A DNA stretch of 64,000 nucleotides, from contig JAGTJL010000007.1 in assembly GCA_020746875.1 (NCBI GenBank), forward strand, positions 1,984,001-2,048,000. Reading direction: 5' to 3'. Below, piece after piece: positions 34,049-50,267 of this stretch. The position numbers were made by a program, and so were the translations under genes. Under the pieces are notes generated by a model. That model made no database searches and had not been told where the DNA came from. It was given only the letters and a program-made list of their open reading frames with translations. Within the stretch, counting starts at the first letter, position 1. Each line of letters starts with the position of its first letter. This DNA is from Rhexocercosporidium sp. MPI-PUGE-AT-0058 (lineage: Eukaryota > Ascomycota > Leotiomycetes > Helotiales).

Positions 34049-35792
34049 TCAGTGCTTGTGCTTTGCTGAACTGCTTACTAGCTTCTTCTTGAGATGCTTA
34101 GGGATTTTGTCTTTTCTCTTCTCGCGCTTCTCTTCCTTCACTGCTTTCTTATGCTCCTAGTCCAATATTAGCTTTTATAACCAAGAATAAGAATTGATGC
34201 AAACATACCTTCTTCGAGTCTTTGTCCTCAAAGCGCTTCCCTCTTGGGGTACCCTTCTCAAATCTACTTTCATCATGACTATCCTCGCTTCCACTGGCTT
34301 CCTCACTTGGTGGAGAACTGTTATCCATCGTGTCCTCCGCATCTGCTTCGTTGCCTGAAGACATCGGTACTTTGTCGGCTAAGAGGTTTCGGTAGACGAG
34401 ATCATCTTTCTGTCCCTTGCCAATCTTCTCTGCATCGCGCTCGATGTCATATACTTGTTCTAGGGTTTGGGGAATGTATTGTTGGCGGAACACCTCGTTG
34501 TCAACTTCTTGCTCAGCAGCAGCCAGTTCGCCTTCCTCAGTAGCGGGTCTGTTGGCCAGTAACTTCTCCAATGTCTCTGATAGACCTGGTTCTTGAGCTG
34601 GGCCGTCATGGGTGGTGATAAATCCAAAGACAGCTTGCTCAGAGAGGACCTCGACATTCTTTCTCCTGAAGAATTCTGACACATTCTTGATATCCATTCT
34701 CAGGAATTCTAAGGATCTCGGATGGTCGTGCTCAACACTCTGGGAAACGTCGATGATAAAAAGCTTCTTCTGGTGGTACAAGACGTTGTACTCACTGAGA
34801 TCCGCGTGTACGAGCTTACATGTTTGATACATTCGTCGCATGAGTCCGATCATCTGAAGGTACAGAAGTCTCCATTGCTCGTCAACGTCATCTCCTTGTA
34901 GCTCGGCGTCTCTCAATCTTGGTGCTGCCCACCCCTTCTTGTCACCGAGGAACCCCATAACGAGAACATGTAGTCGAAGATAGACGGGTTCAGGACAAGG
35001 GATGCCAGCCAAATACAATCGCTTCAGATTTCGAAACTCCTTCTCTGCCCAGACCTTGACCATAGCACGGTTATTTCCCTTGTTGTAGCCTGATCTAAAT
35101 CGGTGCTCTCCAGTGACATAGCGATCTCGGTCCTTGAAAACCAGAATACTAGTCTTGTAGACCTTAATCGCTCGGTGAATGCTTGGTGCCTCGTCGCCTC
35201 CCTCACTTATGGGTATCGACACAGCTCCGTAGACATTCGCCTCCTTTCCAGTACTCAAACAGCCATTGACTTCTGACACAATACCTCTATTAATCATCTG
35301 TAGTAGAATCATTCGAGTTCGTGGATCCAAGACTTGCTCGTTCGTGGCACGGTCCGACTTGTCCTTCCCGTGTGTCTTGCTTCTTTCTCCTCCGCCACCT
35401 CCCTCCAGTCTAATCTTTCCGGCATGCTTGGAAAGACTTGTTATTTGGTCGTCCACACTTGTCTGCGTGTTCGCAACCGGCTTCTGGGAATTTCCTCTTG
35501 GGGTAGTGGCGTTGGGATCGTTGAGTTTTCGTTGACGATTATATGACTTCGTCAGATCGCCTGATGTAGGATCGTATTCTATGTCGTCAAAAAACTCCTC
35601 GTCCTCCTCTTCAAAAAGATCATCATAGACTTCGTCCTCGTTGTCTGCTGCGTAACCACCAGTGGGTGTCTGTGGCGGGGCGTCTTGAGAAGTTGTTGAT
35701 GTCGCATAGCCATGATTTGGCACGTATGTATGCGTTGGAACTCGGGCTGCCGCTGGTGCAGAGTCTTGCGAAGGAGGATTCGAGTCCGACAT
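34049..35792 (-). CDS. RIO1: RIO1-type atypical serine kinase/ATPase, 563 residues
   Basis: Exon 1 (35792-34209) and exon 2 (34156-34049) are joined by an intron with GTATGT and GGACTAG ends. RIO1 acts in the cytosol on late pre-40S ribosomal particles, where its ATPase activity helps release factors and complete 18S rRNA maturation. The RIO fold is clear: an ATP-binding segment STGKEANVYGAV (from residue 180) in place of a normal P-loop, the catalytic lysine in RAIKVYKTS (about 210), HADLSEYN (329-336) with the catalytic Asp and Asn, and the metal-binding IIDVSQ (346-351). The second exon supplies the basic, family-typical C-terminus (KEEKREKRKDKIPKHLKKKL). An in-frame ATG at 35894 would add 34 residues; 35792 was chosen because the added part is not RIO1-like. 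It shares a short divergent promoter with SMC3. Confidence 0.95.
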
Positions 35793-36183
35793 CTTGAAAG
35801 GGTTGGTGTTTTGAGGTCCGGAAAGCAGAGATGATATCTGGCGGGGTATTGTTTCAGCAGCAAACTGTGCATCCAGCCCATCCCACCAAGCCATCCGAAA
35901 TTATATGAATTCTGCCAAGGGCGGTGACCAAGTATAGCCTAGCTTATTTTGACACGATTCTCCCACTTCCACCCGAGCAGCGCGTCAAGACCGCGTTTGC
36001 GCCAGACAAGATTCGTCTTTCATCTTCAACAACACCACACCGCCCGCTCACGATTTGGGATTCAATCAATATCTTTGAAGAACATCAAAGCCTGCTTGCT
36101 GCAGCTATCCCAATCACCCTCAATCATCTTGAACACGCCACAAACCCCACCAAACGCCCCTGCGGCGCCTCCATTTCGCGAAG
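35793..36183. promoter_or_regulatory. Bidirectional promoter between RIO1 and SMC3
   Basis: Only 391 bp (290 bp if the upstream RIO1 ATG is used) separate the two divergent start codons, so both promoters and 5' leaders must lie here. No specific motif could be assigned. Confidence 0.7.
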
Positions 36184-39955
<3,772 letters not shown>

Positions 39956-40666
39956 ATGGGGGATGTGGGATGTGGGATGAAGCCGAAAGAAATGGTTTGG
40001 TTGCTTGCGTGGATGATCGGATGATATGATGGATGGATACGGGGGTTGGCATGGCGTCCTGGATGCTCGGCTTTTTGTGTTGCGTGAGGTGCTATTTCTG
40101 GCTGGCAAGACATCGTGTTCATATTATCTGCGTGTATTCATGTATTTTGCTGTGTATATGAAAACCATTGCCCGTATTGGTGCCTCAAAAACTAGGATCA
40201 ATGACTTACTGATTTTATGGTTTAATTATGAGAGCAAGTTCCTTGGCTTACTCCCTGATTTCAGTGACGTCTTGGCTATGAAGTCGGTTTGGTTTGTCTT
40301 AGGATGGTTTACTTGTAAACCGTTGGTGGACACAGGGATTGGCGGTGGCTTCATCTCCAAAATTCAGCAGCGACAATGAACAGATCTTGCTGTCGATTAT
40401 CCTTGCACTGTCATTTCCACACTATACCATGAAAGAAAATCCCGCTTCCACCTTTCAGCTCAGAAATGATGCTCACGGATAATATCACAGATTTGAATAC
40501 GAAAATTCCTGAGACTAATAATTGGCCTATCTTTTATAAAGTGCAACGTCCACGACCATTGAAATCTCTGCATGTCCTTCCCCTTTTGCAGGATACAGAT
40601 GTTGTTAATGTACAGTTTCGAATGTTTCCCCGTCCTCAGATAGCGCTTCCCATTAACTTCCGTCCC
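39956..40666. other. Convergent intergenic region
   Basis: 711 bp between the 3' ends of SMC3 and the coiled-coil gene; only 3' untranslated sequence is expected and nothing else was recognised. Confidence 0.5.
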
Positions 40667-43600
40667 TTAATTCAAGGGACCTTGAATCTCAACGCATTCT
40701 ACCATCATTTTGATATTCTCGTACCCCATCCATTCAGCAATTTCATCACGCTCAATTTCGACCTGGAAACATGCCCCATCAGCATCAGCCTGGTCTCTAA
40801 GCTCCCTCGCTCGCGCAGAAACTCCCGCATAATGAGTGATATGATCGAGGTTAGATCCGACAGGTCTGAAGAGCGCAATGAGCTTCTCACAAGCTTCGTG
40901 GTTCGCCATCTCCAAAACGCTGAACTGTCCACAGCGCTTAGGTATACCGTGATGCACGGAAGCTACACCTGTCTCCTCATCCACAATTCGCTTACTCGTG
41001 AATTGCATGACGTCCCAGAACGTCTCGGGGATGCGCTGGGGAATACTGGCGAGGAACTCGGCGGAGAGCTCGCTTGGTCCCACAGGCATCTCAACGAGGA
41101 ATATCTGACTCTCGTGTGTAGCATCGTGAGCGATAACGGCTCTGTATTTATTATCCTTGTAACTCTCTTCCAGTTTATTATACTTGCAAGTTCGGAAGTT
41201 GTTCAGGACGATGTCGGACGCGTAGGCGTTAGCTTCAGCCAAGGAGGCGAATTGCTCGACCATCTGCTGATTCGTCTCATCTTCTCCATCGTCAACCCTG
41301 GTCAATTCTAGCTTCCACACTTGGTAGATATGGACCATGCGCTGACCAGGACCTCCGCCAGGAAGACATGCTTGGTTGTTAAGAGCCTGGACACGCTTTC
41401 TTTGAGCTTCTCGATCAGCCTCCGCGGCTCGAGCTGTGAACGCAGCGCTCATCTCAGGTATAGGTGACATGAGCCCAGTATCATCATCATCAGACTCGCT
41501 CTCAGTGCTACTGTCCTGGATCGACGACTCTTCCTCTGCTTCCACCCCATCTTCAGTAGATTGTCGCTGCTGAATAACCCCATCCTCAACTTCAATTTCA
41601 GGCTCTGGATCAGGATCCTCCTCCGACTCCTCGGAGTCTGTGAAATGAGCGGTCGTCTTCCGCGCTGAAGCTTTGTCGAATGCACTATTGCGGATCTTTC
41701 CAAAGGCTACCTTGGCCGCTAGGTCGTCTCGATGCTTGTGTCTGAGCTGCAAATATTCTGCGGAGAGACCATCTTCGTTGTCGGTGTCGCGAAGAAGTTG
41801 CTGGGCTGGAGTGAGTGTCTCAGGATCGAGCGGATTGCGTCCGAAATCATGGCCCGGATCTGCCTCTAGTTGAGCTTTCTTTTCTGCGCGTTTCTTCAAG
41901 TCTTGCTATCTTCATCATTAGTTATCTGTATCCATAGATTATCTGATAGTGGAGCGTAACTTACAGCTCGCTTCTCCATGAAAGCCTCAACCTGCACATG
42001 GAGTTCCTCCTGTGAGAGCTCCGTACCGTTCTTCTCAGCCTCCTCTCGAATCTTCTCGATCTGCTTCTCCTTGGCTTTCTCAGTTCTCTTATCAGCTGCA
42101 TCTTGTTTCTGCTTCTCGGTCAATGCCCTGCTATCACGGACTCGACTGCGCTTCTGCTGGCGTTTCTCGAGTTCCTCACGCTCGAGATCAGAGATGAGTA
42201 TAGCTTTATGCTTATACTCCCGAGGCTTCAGACCCGCTTGCTTGCTTTTAGTGCGACTGAATGAGGAAATTCCTGCAGGTATGCCGTTGAAGAGGTTGTT
42301 GGCTGCGAGGCGTTCCAGGTAGCTAGATGCTGGGGTGACATCTCCAGACGAGGAGGAGCTTTGGGATCGGAAGCTCTCGTAGATTTTGTCACGCGTGCTT
42401 TTGGATTTTAATGATGGTTTCGGCTTTGGCTTGGGCGCTGGTCTATCTTTCTGTGGTGGGGGAGGTCTAGTGACTGCGGGTGCGGGTGTAGGCACAGTTG
42501 CAGTTGCATGCTTCTCTATAACGGGTTCTGGTCGGCTTACTGGTTTTGGTCGTGGATGAAGATGCTCGATTCGTGAGACTGGAGCTGAATTGGCAGCCAT
42601 CGTGGATGGCGCTCTATTGTATCGAGCACCCAATTTCTCGTGTATTATCTTGGACTGTTCCAAATTCTTGCGCATCTCTTCGGCTTCTTTCTCCAGGCGG
42701 TAGGAACTGATATTGGATACCTGCGACATCACACCGTTTGATTTATTTGCTTTGGAAACAGAACGATCATCTGTTTTGGCTTTGCTAATTGTGGATTAGC
42801 AGGGCACTGATCATGGTCAGGATGGAGATTACTGACTCTAGCACAACAAGCGAAGCTTGTGGCATGAACAAGGACTCCTCGTCTTCTATCAGGACATTGA
42901 GATTCTCAACAGTCTTAGCGTCAGCAGCTGAGGGAACTTTAGCAGATCTCAAAGATACAGCTTGTAACTTCGCTTGCTCTTGTTTAGCTCTCAGCTTAGC
43001 GATTTCCTCCGCTTGAGCCTGAACAGACTTGGCCTTCTCCTTCGCTCTTTGGTTTTCCAGCTCTCTCTGCTCTTCGTCCTTCGCCTGCTTCTCCCGATTC
43101 AATCTGATCTTCTCTTCAGCAGCCTGTCTCAAGATCTCTTTCTCGCGGTTCTCATGAGCGAGCTGTCTCTTACGGTCAGCTTCCCGCTTGATTCTCTTCT
43201 GCTGCTCCTCAGCCTCCCTCTCCCGCTTGCGTCTCTCGACTTCGACCTTCTTATGCTTCTCCTCTTTTTCGGTAGCTTCCTTGGCTGCTTTTTCTTGTGC
43301 AATCATAGCGTTCATCTTAGCTTCACGCTCGCGTTGACCCTTTGCACGAGCTTCTTCGGCTTTCTTGTCCTCGGCGGCTTGGTCATGGATGATTTCTCCG
43401 AACAAAGCAATGTCGAGAGACGCCTCATCGCTCTTTTGTTTTCGATCGATGATGATCTCGGCAACTCTCTTTTGGCGAACTTCCTCTGTGTCAACCGGTG
43501 CAGGTTTCTCCTTCGCGACTCGCTTTGGTGGTTGTGCGCTAGACTTTGGAGCACGATTAACAGCGGGAGCAACTGTCTGCTTGGGAGCGGGCTTCTTGAA

Positions 43601-45910
43601 TCTAGGAGTGAGACGCTCTTTCATAGAAACATAGCGAGAAGGACCTTCGGGAGTGACAAGATCGATGACTTCCGGATCCTTGAAGCCTCTGCCTGAAGCG
43701 ACTCGGTTAGGTGTTACTGGATCTGGACCGACTTTCTTCTGTGGCTCATGCTTGGCTTTCTTTGCGAATGCACTACCTGATGGCAGGACACTGGATACCT
43801 TCTGAGGATTGTCCTTGACATTCTGGATGGGTGGTACTTTCTGAGCTTGTCGTTGATTTCTCCGAATTTGCACATCTAGGGGAGTTTGAAAAACGTCCGG
43901 GGAATGTGCATTGTGATCGTCATCCTGATGAGCTTGAGTGGGTGTTCCGGATCGTCGGGATCTTTGAAGAGCTGCCATGGAGCTAATTCTGGAAGGACCA
44001 TTGATTTCCTCATATCCATTGATTTCAGGGTTGTGATTTCCTGAAATTTGTGCGCAGGTTTGGGAGACATCCATACGCCCAGACTCGTAGGCTTGAGATT
44101 TGGCGCGAACATTGCGACCTGGACTTCCATAGTGGTTCTGGCTACGAACTCGATCCAAAGTAGGAGTGCGACGTGCAACACTTCTACTTGTACGTCGATG
44201 GTCTTCATGGGTACCGTTGGTGTTTCTGCTCTGAGTTGGAACTGGAGTACGAGGAGCAACGCTTCGGCTTCTACCACGCTGCTCATCATGAAAACCATTA
44301 GTATCTCCATTCCGATCTCGAATCGGGGTACGAGATCTCGCAAGTAAGTTCATAACACGGTGATCGGCTCCAGGAGCCCAAATCGGACTTTGCAGCTGTA
44401 GTGATTTAACAGCATACTCATCAGCTTCTGATAGACGCTGTAAGGAATTGGGCGTATTGACTAGACTTCGGGAGATTTTTGAGTTAGACATTTCTGGTGC
44501 AGTAGTATTAGCACGGCGGAATGGGGATTGGCTTTGCGGTTGGGCTGATTGCTGACGGCTGCGTGGTTCTTGTTGGTTGCGTTTGGGACCACGGAAGAAA
44601 GAGGTTAGTTCTGTTTCCTCGGTTTCGCTTTCGCTATCACCGTCCAACGTGTCGAGGATAAATTTCTTCGGGGAACTATCTCGCTTTGGAGTTCGGTGGC
44701 GTGCAGGCTGTCGAGGAGTATGTCCCTTCTGGTCAATGTGCTTGTAACCAGAACTGTATGAATCACCTTCTCGGACGGATCTTTGTTGTCCTGGTGTCAT
44801 GCTTCTCATCACCCAGCTACCGTTCGGAGATCTAGGCTCTCCCAGGAGAGGTCTATCTTGAAAACTCTCAGGAGGAGCTGTAGCGCCTCGTTGGGGTGGA
44901 CGAGATTGAGCACGAATTGCTTCTCTCATCATGCTTGCCGCTCTTACCAATGGCATCGGCGCGATCTCATCTTCAATTTCCATGTTGTGGTCTTCAAATT
45001 CGATCTCTTTCTGGACGTACTGGGTTCCGTGTCTTCTTGAGACGCTCACAGCTCGGGCTTGACAATATGGATCTTCTGCTATTCCAGGGTCGGCGTCATG
45101 ATTTCTTTGAGGAAAGATATGCTGAGGCGTACGGTGACATTTGGAAGAAGATTGGTGTTGCTGCGAGAATGAAGTGTGTTCTCTGCTAGGAGTTTGTCGA
45201 TTTGACGGAGGGTGTTCTCGAGATGGAGTCTGTCTATTTGAAGAAGCAAAATACTCATGAGAAGGAGTCTGACGAGCAGAAGAACGTCCAGAAAGATATC
45301 TTCGCCCAGTCTGACTACCTACATTCACCGATCTTGAAGCAGAGTGGTACAAATCTCCATGTGTCAAGCCATTCTCACCTTCACGTATCTCCCGGCTTTC
45401 CGAACCCATGTGATGCTCATCCTGATCAACATCCATACCAAATAGACTATCAACGGTACCATTGCTCAGGGGACGTGACGGAGACATGATCACAGGCGTA
45501 TTATGACGAGTCTGCTGTCTCTTACCGGATCCATTCTGCATCAACGAAGGACTCGCCGGTCTCTTAGCCACTCGTGCCTGAGCATGAGGTGTAGAGGTTG
45601 GTGAATCATCAATGACGAAAGGAGAGTTGCTAGAATTGCGGTTCTGCATGCCATATCCTCGTGGCGCAGGTGTCTGGTTCGAGGAATTGCCATACCCAAA
45701 ATTGACTCGAGCTTGCCCAGGATCTGGTGTAGCCATCTCTTCTGATTTGATGGGCTCTGTTGATTTTCTTGATTGTGATTGTGATTGTGTTCGTCGTGAA
45801 GCGTGGAGTAGTTCACGGCTCTCTTTGTAGATGTCTTCGTTGGGGGTGTTGGGCGTTGCTGAGAAGTCTCCGAGGCGCCGGCCGCTTCGCTTAGGGGTTT
45901 CAAGGGACAT
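40667..45910 (-). CDS. Large coiled-coil protein of unknown function, 1,710 residues
   Basis: Three exons (45910-42837, 42784-41965, 41905-40667) close in phase. The start MSLETPKRSGRRLGDFS was chosen as the first ATG with protein-like sequence after it; the frame is open for 85 codons more upstream. Residues 1-750 are disordered, rich in Ser, Arg, Gln and Pro, with many SP/TP sites and S/T-R-x-R-like patches suited to mitotic or CDK phosphorylation. A long charged coiled coil follows at about 880-1010 (KKAEEARAKGQREREAKMNA and onward), then a second charged helix near 1230-1310. The last 250 residues look folded (VHIYQVWKLELTRVDDG to WMGYENIKMMVECVEI) and are probably a separate domain. The first intron uses a GTCAGT donor, the weakest point; two separate genes cannot be excluded. 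I looked for an INCENP IN-box and did not find one. Confidence 0.7.
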
Positions 45911-47447
45911 GGTGGGTAAACAAAGGGGGGTTGTGGGAGGTATCGGGATTGAGTGATGCCTTCCGTGAGTTTTGCTGGGGGTAATGGACAGCAGCAGGCG
46001 GGTAAGAGCAAGGAGAGAAGTTATGGGTGTTTGGTCGTCGAGAATATGTGGTCGGGTAAGAGGTCGTGTCCAGAAATTGTATAGATCGAAAGTCTTGACC
46101 TCATGGGAGCTAAACAGCGAATGAGAAAACCCAAGAATTGAATGAATGGGAGAAATATTCTTCAAAAGATGATGATAATACGAGAGAAAGAAGTAGGGAG
46201 CGCAAGAATGCGTACAGGAAATGTGAAGGTATTGAACTGTTGAAGTGGTATTGTGGCTGTAACGTAGTGGAGACCAGGAAGGATTGAAGTTAAGTTATAG
46301 AGCGCATACCCATCCGGTATTCTGCCGTGGGCTAGATAATTGATGGTTGTTCAATTCCACTGCGAAGTGAAGTGCGGACAGTTTCAAAACTTCGACCAGA
46401 GGAGTAAAGATTCGTGGAAGGTGAGGGTCCTGCCAAAGATGAGTAGTGGCACTGAAAAGGGATGTCCTGGGGGAAACCATATGTTAGATCTCAGCCAGAG
46501 ACCAAGTTCAGATTGGAGAAGTTTTGTTGGCTGATAATAGGGTTGCAGAAGGGTAGTTGTGTCGTAAAGATCAACACCCGCCAGAGATTTCGTAGAGGTA
46601 TTGGGCTTGCGGGAGAAGCGAAGGTAATCAGAAAACATGTAAGACCTAGAAGAAGTGAATGTGTCTTCGAGAGTATGATCATGATTACGATTGACATCTA
46701 TGGCTTGTAACGTCGTTCATCAGAATGTGTTAAGGCCCAGATAGAATTCCAAAGTACTTTTACATGATGAACAATGTTCTGAAGCCATGGATATGTGCAA
46801 CGTTCCGAAAATGTCGATTACTGGCGGGGTGAACTGCTAGCTTCAAAGCATCCGTGGACCATAAATGTCGTTTGAAGTTGATGCTGGATATCTAGGTGCT
46901 GCGCAATAAATTCCCTACATGTTTGCAGTCACAATTCAGTTGTGAAAGTGTGGTCTATATCCTGAGGTGCAAAAGCTGAGGCTAATTCGAGCTCCAAGAA
47001 GTTGAACAGCTGAACATCTATTATTCCAAAAGATCATGTTCTTGTGGATATTGCGCAGACATCCGCAGTGCGAGCCCTAATGTCTTTTAGTAGTAGAACT
47101 TTTGGGGTGGTGAGTTAGGCGAATGTCAACAATGAGAAGTGGGTAGTTAGGGATAAGCTTACTCTGTCATAGTCTCTCTCGCAACAACATTCGTACAACG
47201 ACTATGACAGAGCCAATTTCGACACCTGGGCAAAAATTGGAACCTGTCAGATGCCTCTAAAATATTATGCCAAATCATACCAAGCTCGAGATAATGTGTA
47301 AATATTGGCACAGATTAAAAAAGGCCGGGAACGTGGCCGCAAGCAAAACCATTGGAATAAAAAAGAGCACGGATTGAAAAACTTAGAAACGTGCCCACGT
47401 AGCTTGATCTCTGGCTGGGAATATCATCTCAATTCTGCTGCACCAAA
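45911..47447. other. Intergenic, contains one strong inverted repeat
   Basis: Promoter of the coiled-coil gene at the left, 3' flank of DBP9 at the right. Frames in 46,295-46,710 overlap on both strands without domain signals. Confidence 0.5.
47162..47212. repeat. Perfect 13-bp inverted repeat with 25-nt loop
   Basis: CTCTGTCATAGTC (47162-47174) is exactly repeated in reverse complement (GACTATGACAGAG, 47200-47212). It lies about 235 bp beyond the DBP9 stop. It could be a relic of a small mobile element or a structured RNA; there is no T-run that would suggest a terminator. Confidence 0.8.
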
Positions 47448-49359
47448 CTATTTCCGTGCCTTGCCCTTGAATGTCTTGAGAGGATCCACCTTCCGCACCC
47501 CAGCCTTCTTGCCTTTTCCCTTGACCCTATTTATCGCCCTAGCCTTCCTGATTCTATTCTCGCTCGTCTTTCGGATACCCACAAACCCAACTTCAGCTGT
47601 GAGAGCCTTCCTCCCTTCCTTTGGCAACAAATACTCTGGAACATGCTTCATGTGTGATTGGACTCTTGCAGGTCGTAGCTCGCCATCGTGGCGCAGATGA
47701 TGGAGATCCTCTGGATTCTCCTCGAAATGACGCTTGAGTTTCTCGCTCTTGATCAACTCTTGTCTCAACTCGCGGGTTCTAGCTTCTCGAATCGCGATAC
47801 CAGTCACAGCTCGTAGCGCATCGCCCATTCGGTATCTGAATGCCTCAACTTGCTTCATGTCGAAGTTATATGGCTTCACTTCCTTTCCCTTCTTCGTCTG
47901 GTGCTTCACAATTTTTGCCATGACTTTCTCGTCGTCCTTTGCAGACTCAATACTGGTGGGCTTGTGTTTTCGGTAGAGTTCTGCTGGCACAACGAATGAC
48001 AGGGCCATACCTGTCTGACCGGCTCTTGCAGTTCGACCAATTCGGTGGGTATATGATTTCGAGGATGTTGGGAGGTCAAAGTTGAGGACGCATGCGACAT
48101 TCTTGAAGTCGATGCCTCTAGAAATACCATACTCCCTATCTCTCTTGGCCGTCTTCTGCTTCTTTTTCGATGGCTCTGCCTTCTTCTCCTTCTCCACATC
48201 CGTCTTGCCATTTGTAGCTTCCGGTTCTTCCTGGTCATTCTCCTCCTTCGGTTCGTCCTCATCGCCCAAAACTTCATGTTCGTCAGAAGCAATGATGATG
48301 TCGTAGACGTTCTTGTTGAATTCTTCCACCACATGTATTCTCGAGTTGACTGGAAGTTCTGAGTTCAAAATACAACTTCTCGTCCCGAACTGCTCCAAGA
48401 ACAGCTTCAGTCTGTAACAACGATCGATATCTCCCACGAAAATGATGCATTTGCCCTTGATCAACTTCAGCTTGAAGATGACATACGTCAGAAGAAACTT
48501 TTCATCCTCTGCACATCTGCTGTATGTCAGTGACTGTCTGTGTGGGGTGACAAAGTATCATACTTCACGACGAATTGGCTGACGCCCTCTCCCTCTGCCT
48601 CGGCCTCCTCCAGCTTCAACACCACTGGATCTCTGCAAAACAGACCCTTCAAAGTCTCGACTTCACTCGTCAGAGTCGCACTCATCAGAATTGTTTGCAC
48701 ACCCTTCGGCATAATCTTAGCCACATTCTGCAAATCCTCATCGTAGCCATATGACAAAACCAAGTCTGCCTCGTCGATGACCAAATGCGCAAGGTTATCC
48801 AGAGAAAAAGCCGCTGTATTCAAATTCACAGAAGCCCTAGCTGGTGTCGTAATAACAATATCGGGCGAATCTGCGAGGAGGGATCGTTGAACGGCATCGG
48901 AAACTTTCTGTGTAAGGTTGACTGCGCGGATGTCCTTTGTACAAAATGCAGAGAAAGATTCAACAACTTTGAAAACTTGGTCGGCAAGTTCGCGGGTTGG
49001 TACAAGTATCAAGGCGGATGTGCATTGGGCGGTGGATGCCTGTGAATGTTAACCATAGTCCTTCCAAGCCAGTGTCCAAAACGTACCTGTTTCCTCTTGA
49101 GTATGGCATGTAGTATCGGTAACAAATACGCCGCTGTCTTTCCAGACCCCGTTTTCGCTCTTGCCAATATATCGCGCCCTTCTAATGCAAGAGGGATTGC
49201 TTTGCTTTGCACCAATGTGGGGGTTTGAAAGTTCTGTTTCGTGATGCCCTGAAGTAATCGAGAATCGAGTCCTAGTCCTGCAAATGAAGCATCTGCCTTT
49301 TGACCCCCAACTTCTGCAGCTGGAGTCGGAACATCATTGGCATCCAATTTGCGTTTCAT
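47448..49359 (-). CDS. DBP9: DBP9-type DEAD-box RNA helicase, 605 residues
   Basis: Three exons (49359-49087, 49039-48564, 48516-47448) close in phase. Dbp9 (human DDX56) is a nucleolar ATP-dependent RNA helicase needed for 27S pre-rRNA processing and 60S subunit assembly. Motifs appear in order: Q-motif ([14 protein letters not shown] with TPTLVQ, to residue 51), motif I AKTGSGKT (68-75), [21 protein letters not shown], the SAT motif LMSATL, then in the second RecA domain [15 protein letters not shown] and [11 protein letters not shown] Lys/Glu-rich insertion before YGISRGIDF is characteristic of the Dbp9 subgroup. The C-terminal Arg/Lys-rich tail ends [10 protein letters not shown]. The frame is open for 17 codons upstream of the chosen ATG at 49359. 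A CACGTG box lies 116 bp upstream. Confidence 0.95.
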
Positions 49360-50267
49360 GTTTGTGGTAGTGGGAATTGGTGAGGGAACGCTCCTAAGGC
49401 TCTTGAACATCCAGAGGAAGTATAATTTATTTTCGAAAAGCTGGACTTTCTGCCACCGCCTTCGGGCTAGCTTTCACGTGATTAAATGCCAAGCGTATCA
49501 TGAGCTCCTCCCATCAGCCGAGCAAAGCAGCTTTATAGACTTTTTATATCCTCATCCGCATTTATGATAATTCTGATTTTGACACTACTTAAGACAGCTG
49601 CACATTTAGACAAGCTCCATGTCTTCGATATTGTCAGAGCAATGCCTCAAACTTTCGTGGCTATCGAGAGAAGCTTCCCTAGACGCATCGAAGACTATGC
49701 CCAGATGGTAAATAACCTGGTCATTGTTACCATACACGAGTATGGTTGTCCACTTCGGATGGCGTGTCATTCAATACATTGGTACAATTGGAGACCCTGG
49801 AGATACTCGAGGAAATTCTGTGGAAATACATATCTCATGACACCCCAAATTATCCACTTCATTCACTCAGATAACATCAAGTGCCAACAAACTTATCTGA
49901 TCTTCCCAGATTCAATGTTCCGCCCACCAACCTCTCAGACATTTCGAAGACATTACCCAATTTTACATCTCCTTAAGTCACGTTAAGAACTCCAGCCAGC
50001 ACCTGCTTTGCCCGAAATTAAAACATAACACCAACTCAAGCTACAAAGATTAGCATGGGAGCAACTACAAAGGTAGAAAAGGATCGCCAAATACCTGCAC
50101 CTATGGCAAAACGCACGTAGTTGCAAAATGTACACCGAACCTCGGTTAGCGAGCAGCTCTTTGTCCCAGGAAATCAGCAAACATGTGTATTTCACCCAAA
50201 GACACATACCACTGATTGTTGATGACATTTACGATGTATCAAGTCTCAAGACATGTTTCGGGCGTCT
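49360..50267. promoter_or_regulatory. DBP9 promoter with CACGTG at 49475-49480
   Basis: TTCACGTGAT, an E-box of the type bound by Cbf1/bHLH factors, sits 116 bp before the DBP9 start codon. The remainder up to 50,267 holds no supported gene; the 140-codon plus-strand frame at 49564-49986 has no domain signals. Confidence 0.4.

Noticed and set aside
33636..34160. 174-codon plus-strand frame
   Set aside because: It lies antisense to the RIO1 3' exon and intron and ends inside it; no independent signal.
42974..43696. 240-codon plus-strand Leu/Ser-rich frame
   Set aside because: It is the complement of the charged coiled-coil region of the large minus-strand gene; Leu/Phe-rich frames are expected opposite Lys/Glu-rich ones.
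40667..45910. INCENP (chromosomal passenger scaffold) for the coiled-coil gene
   Set aside because: Coiled coil and basic regions are similar in style, but no IN-box is present at the C-terminus.
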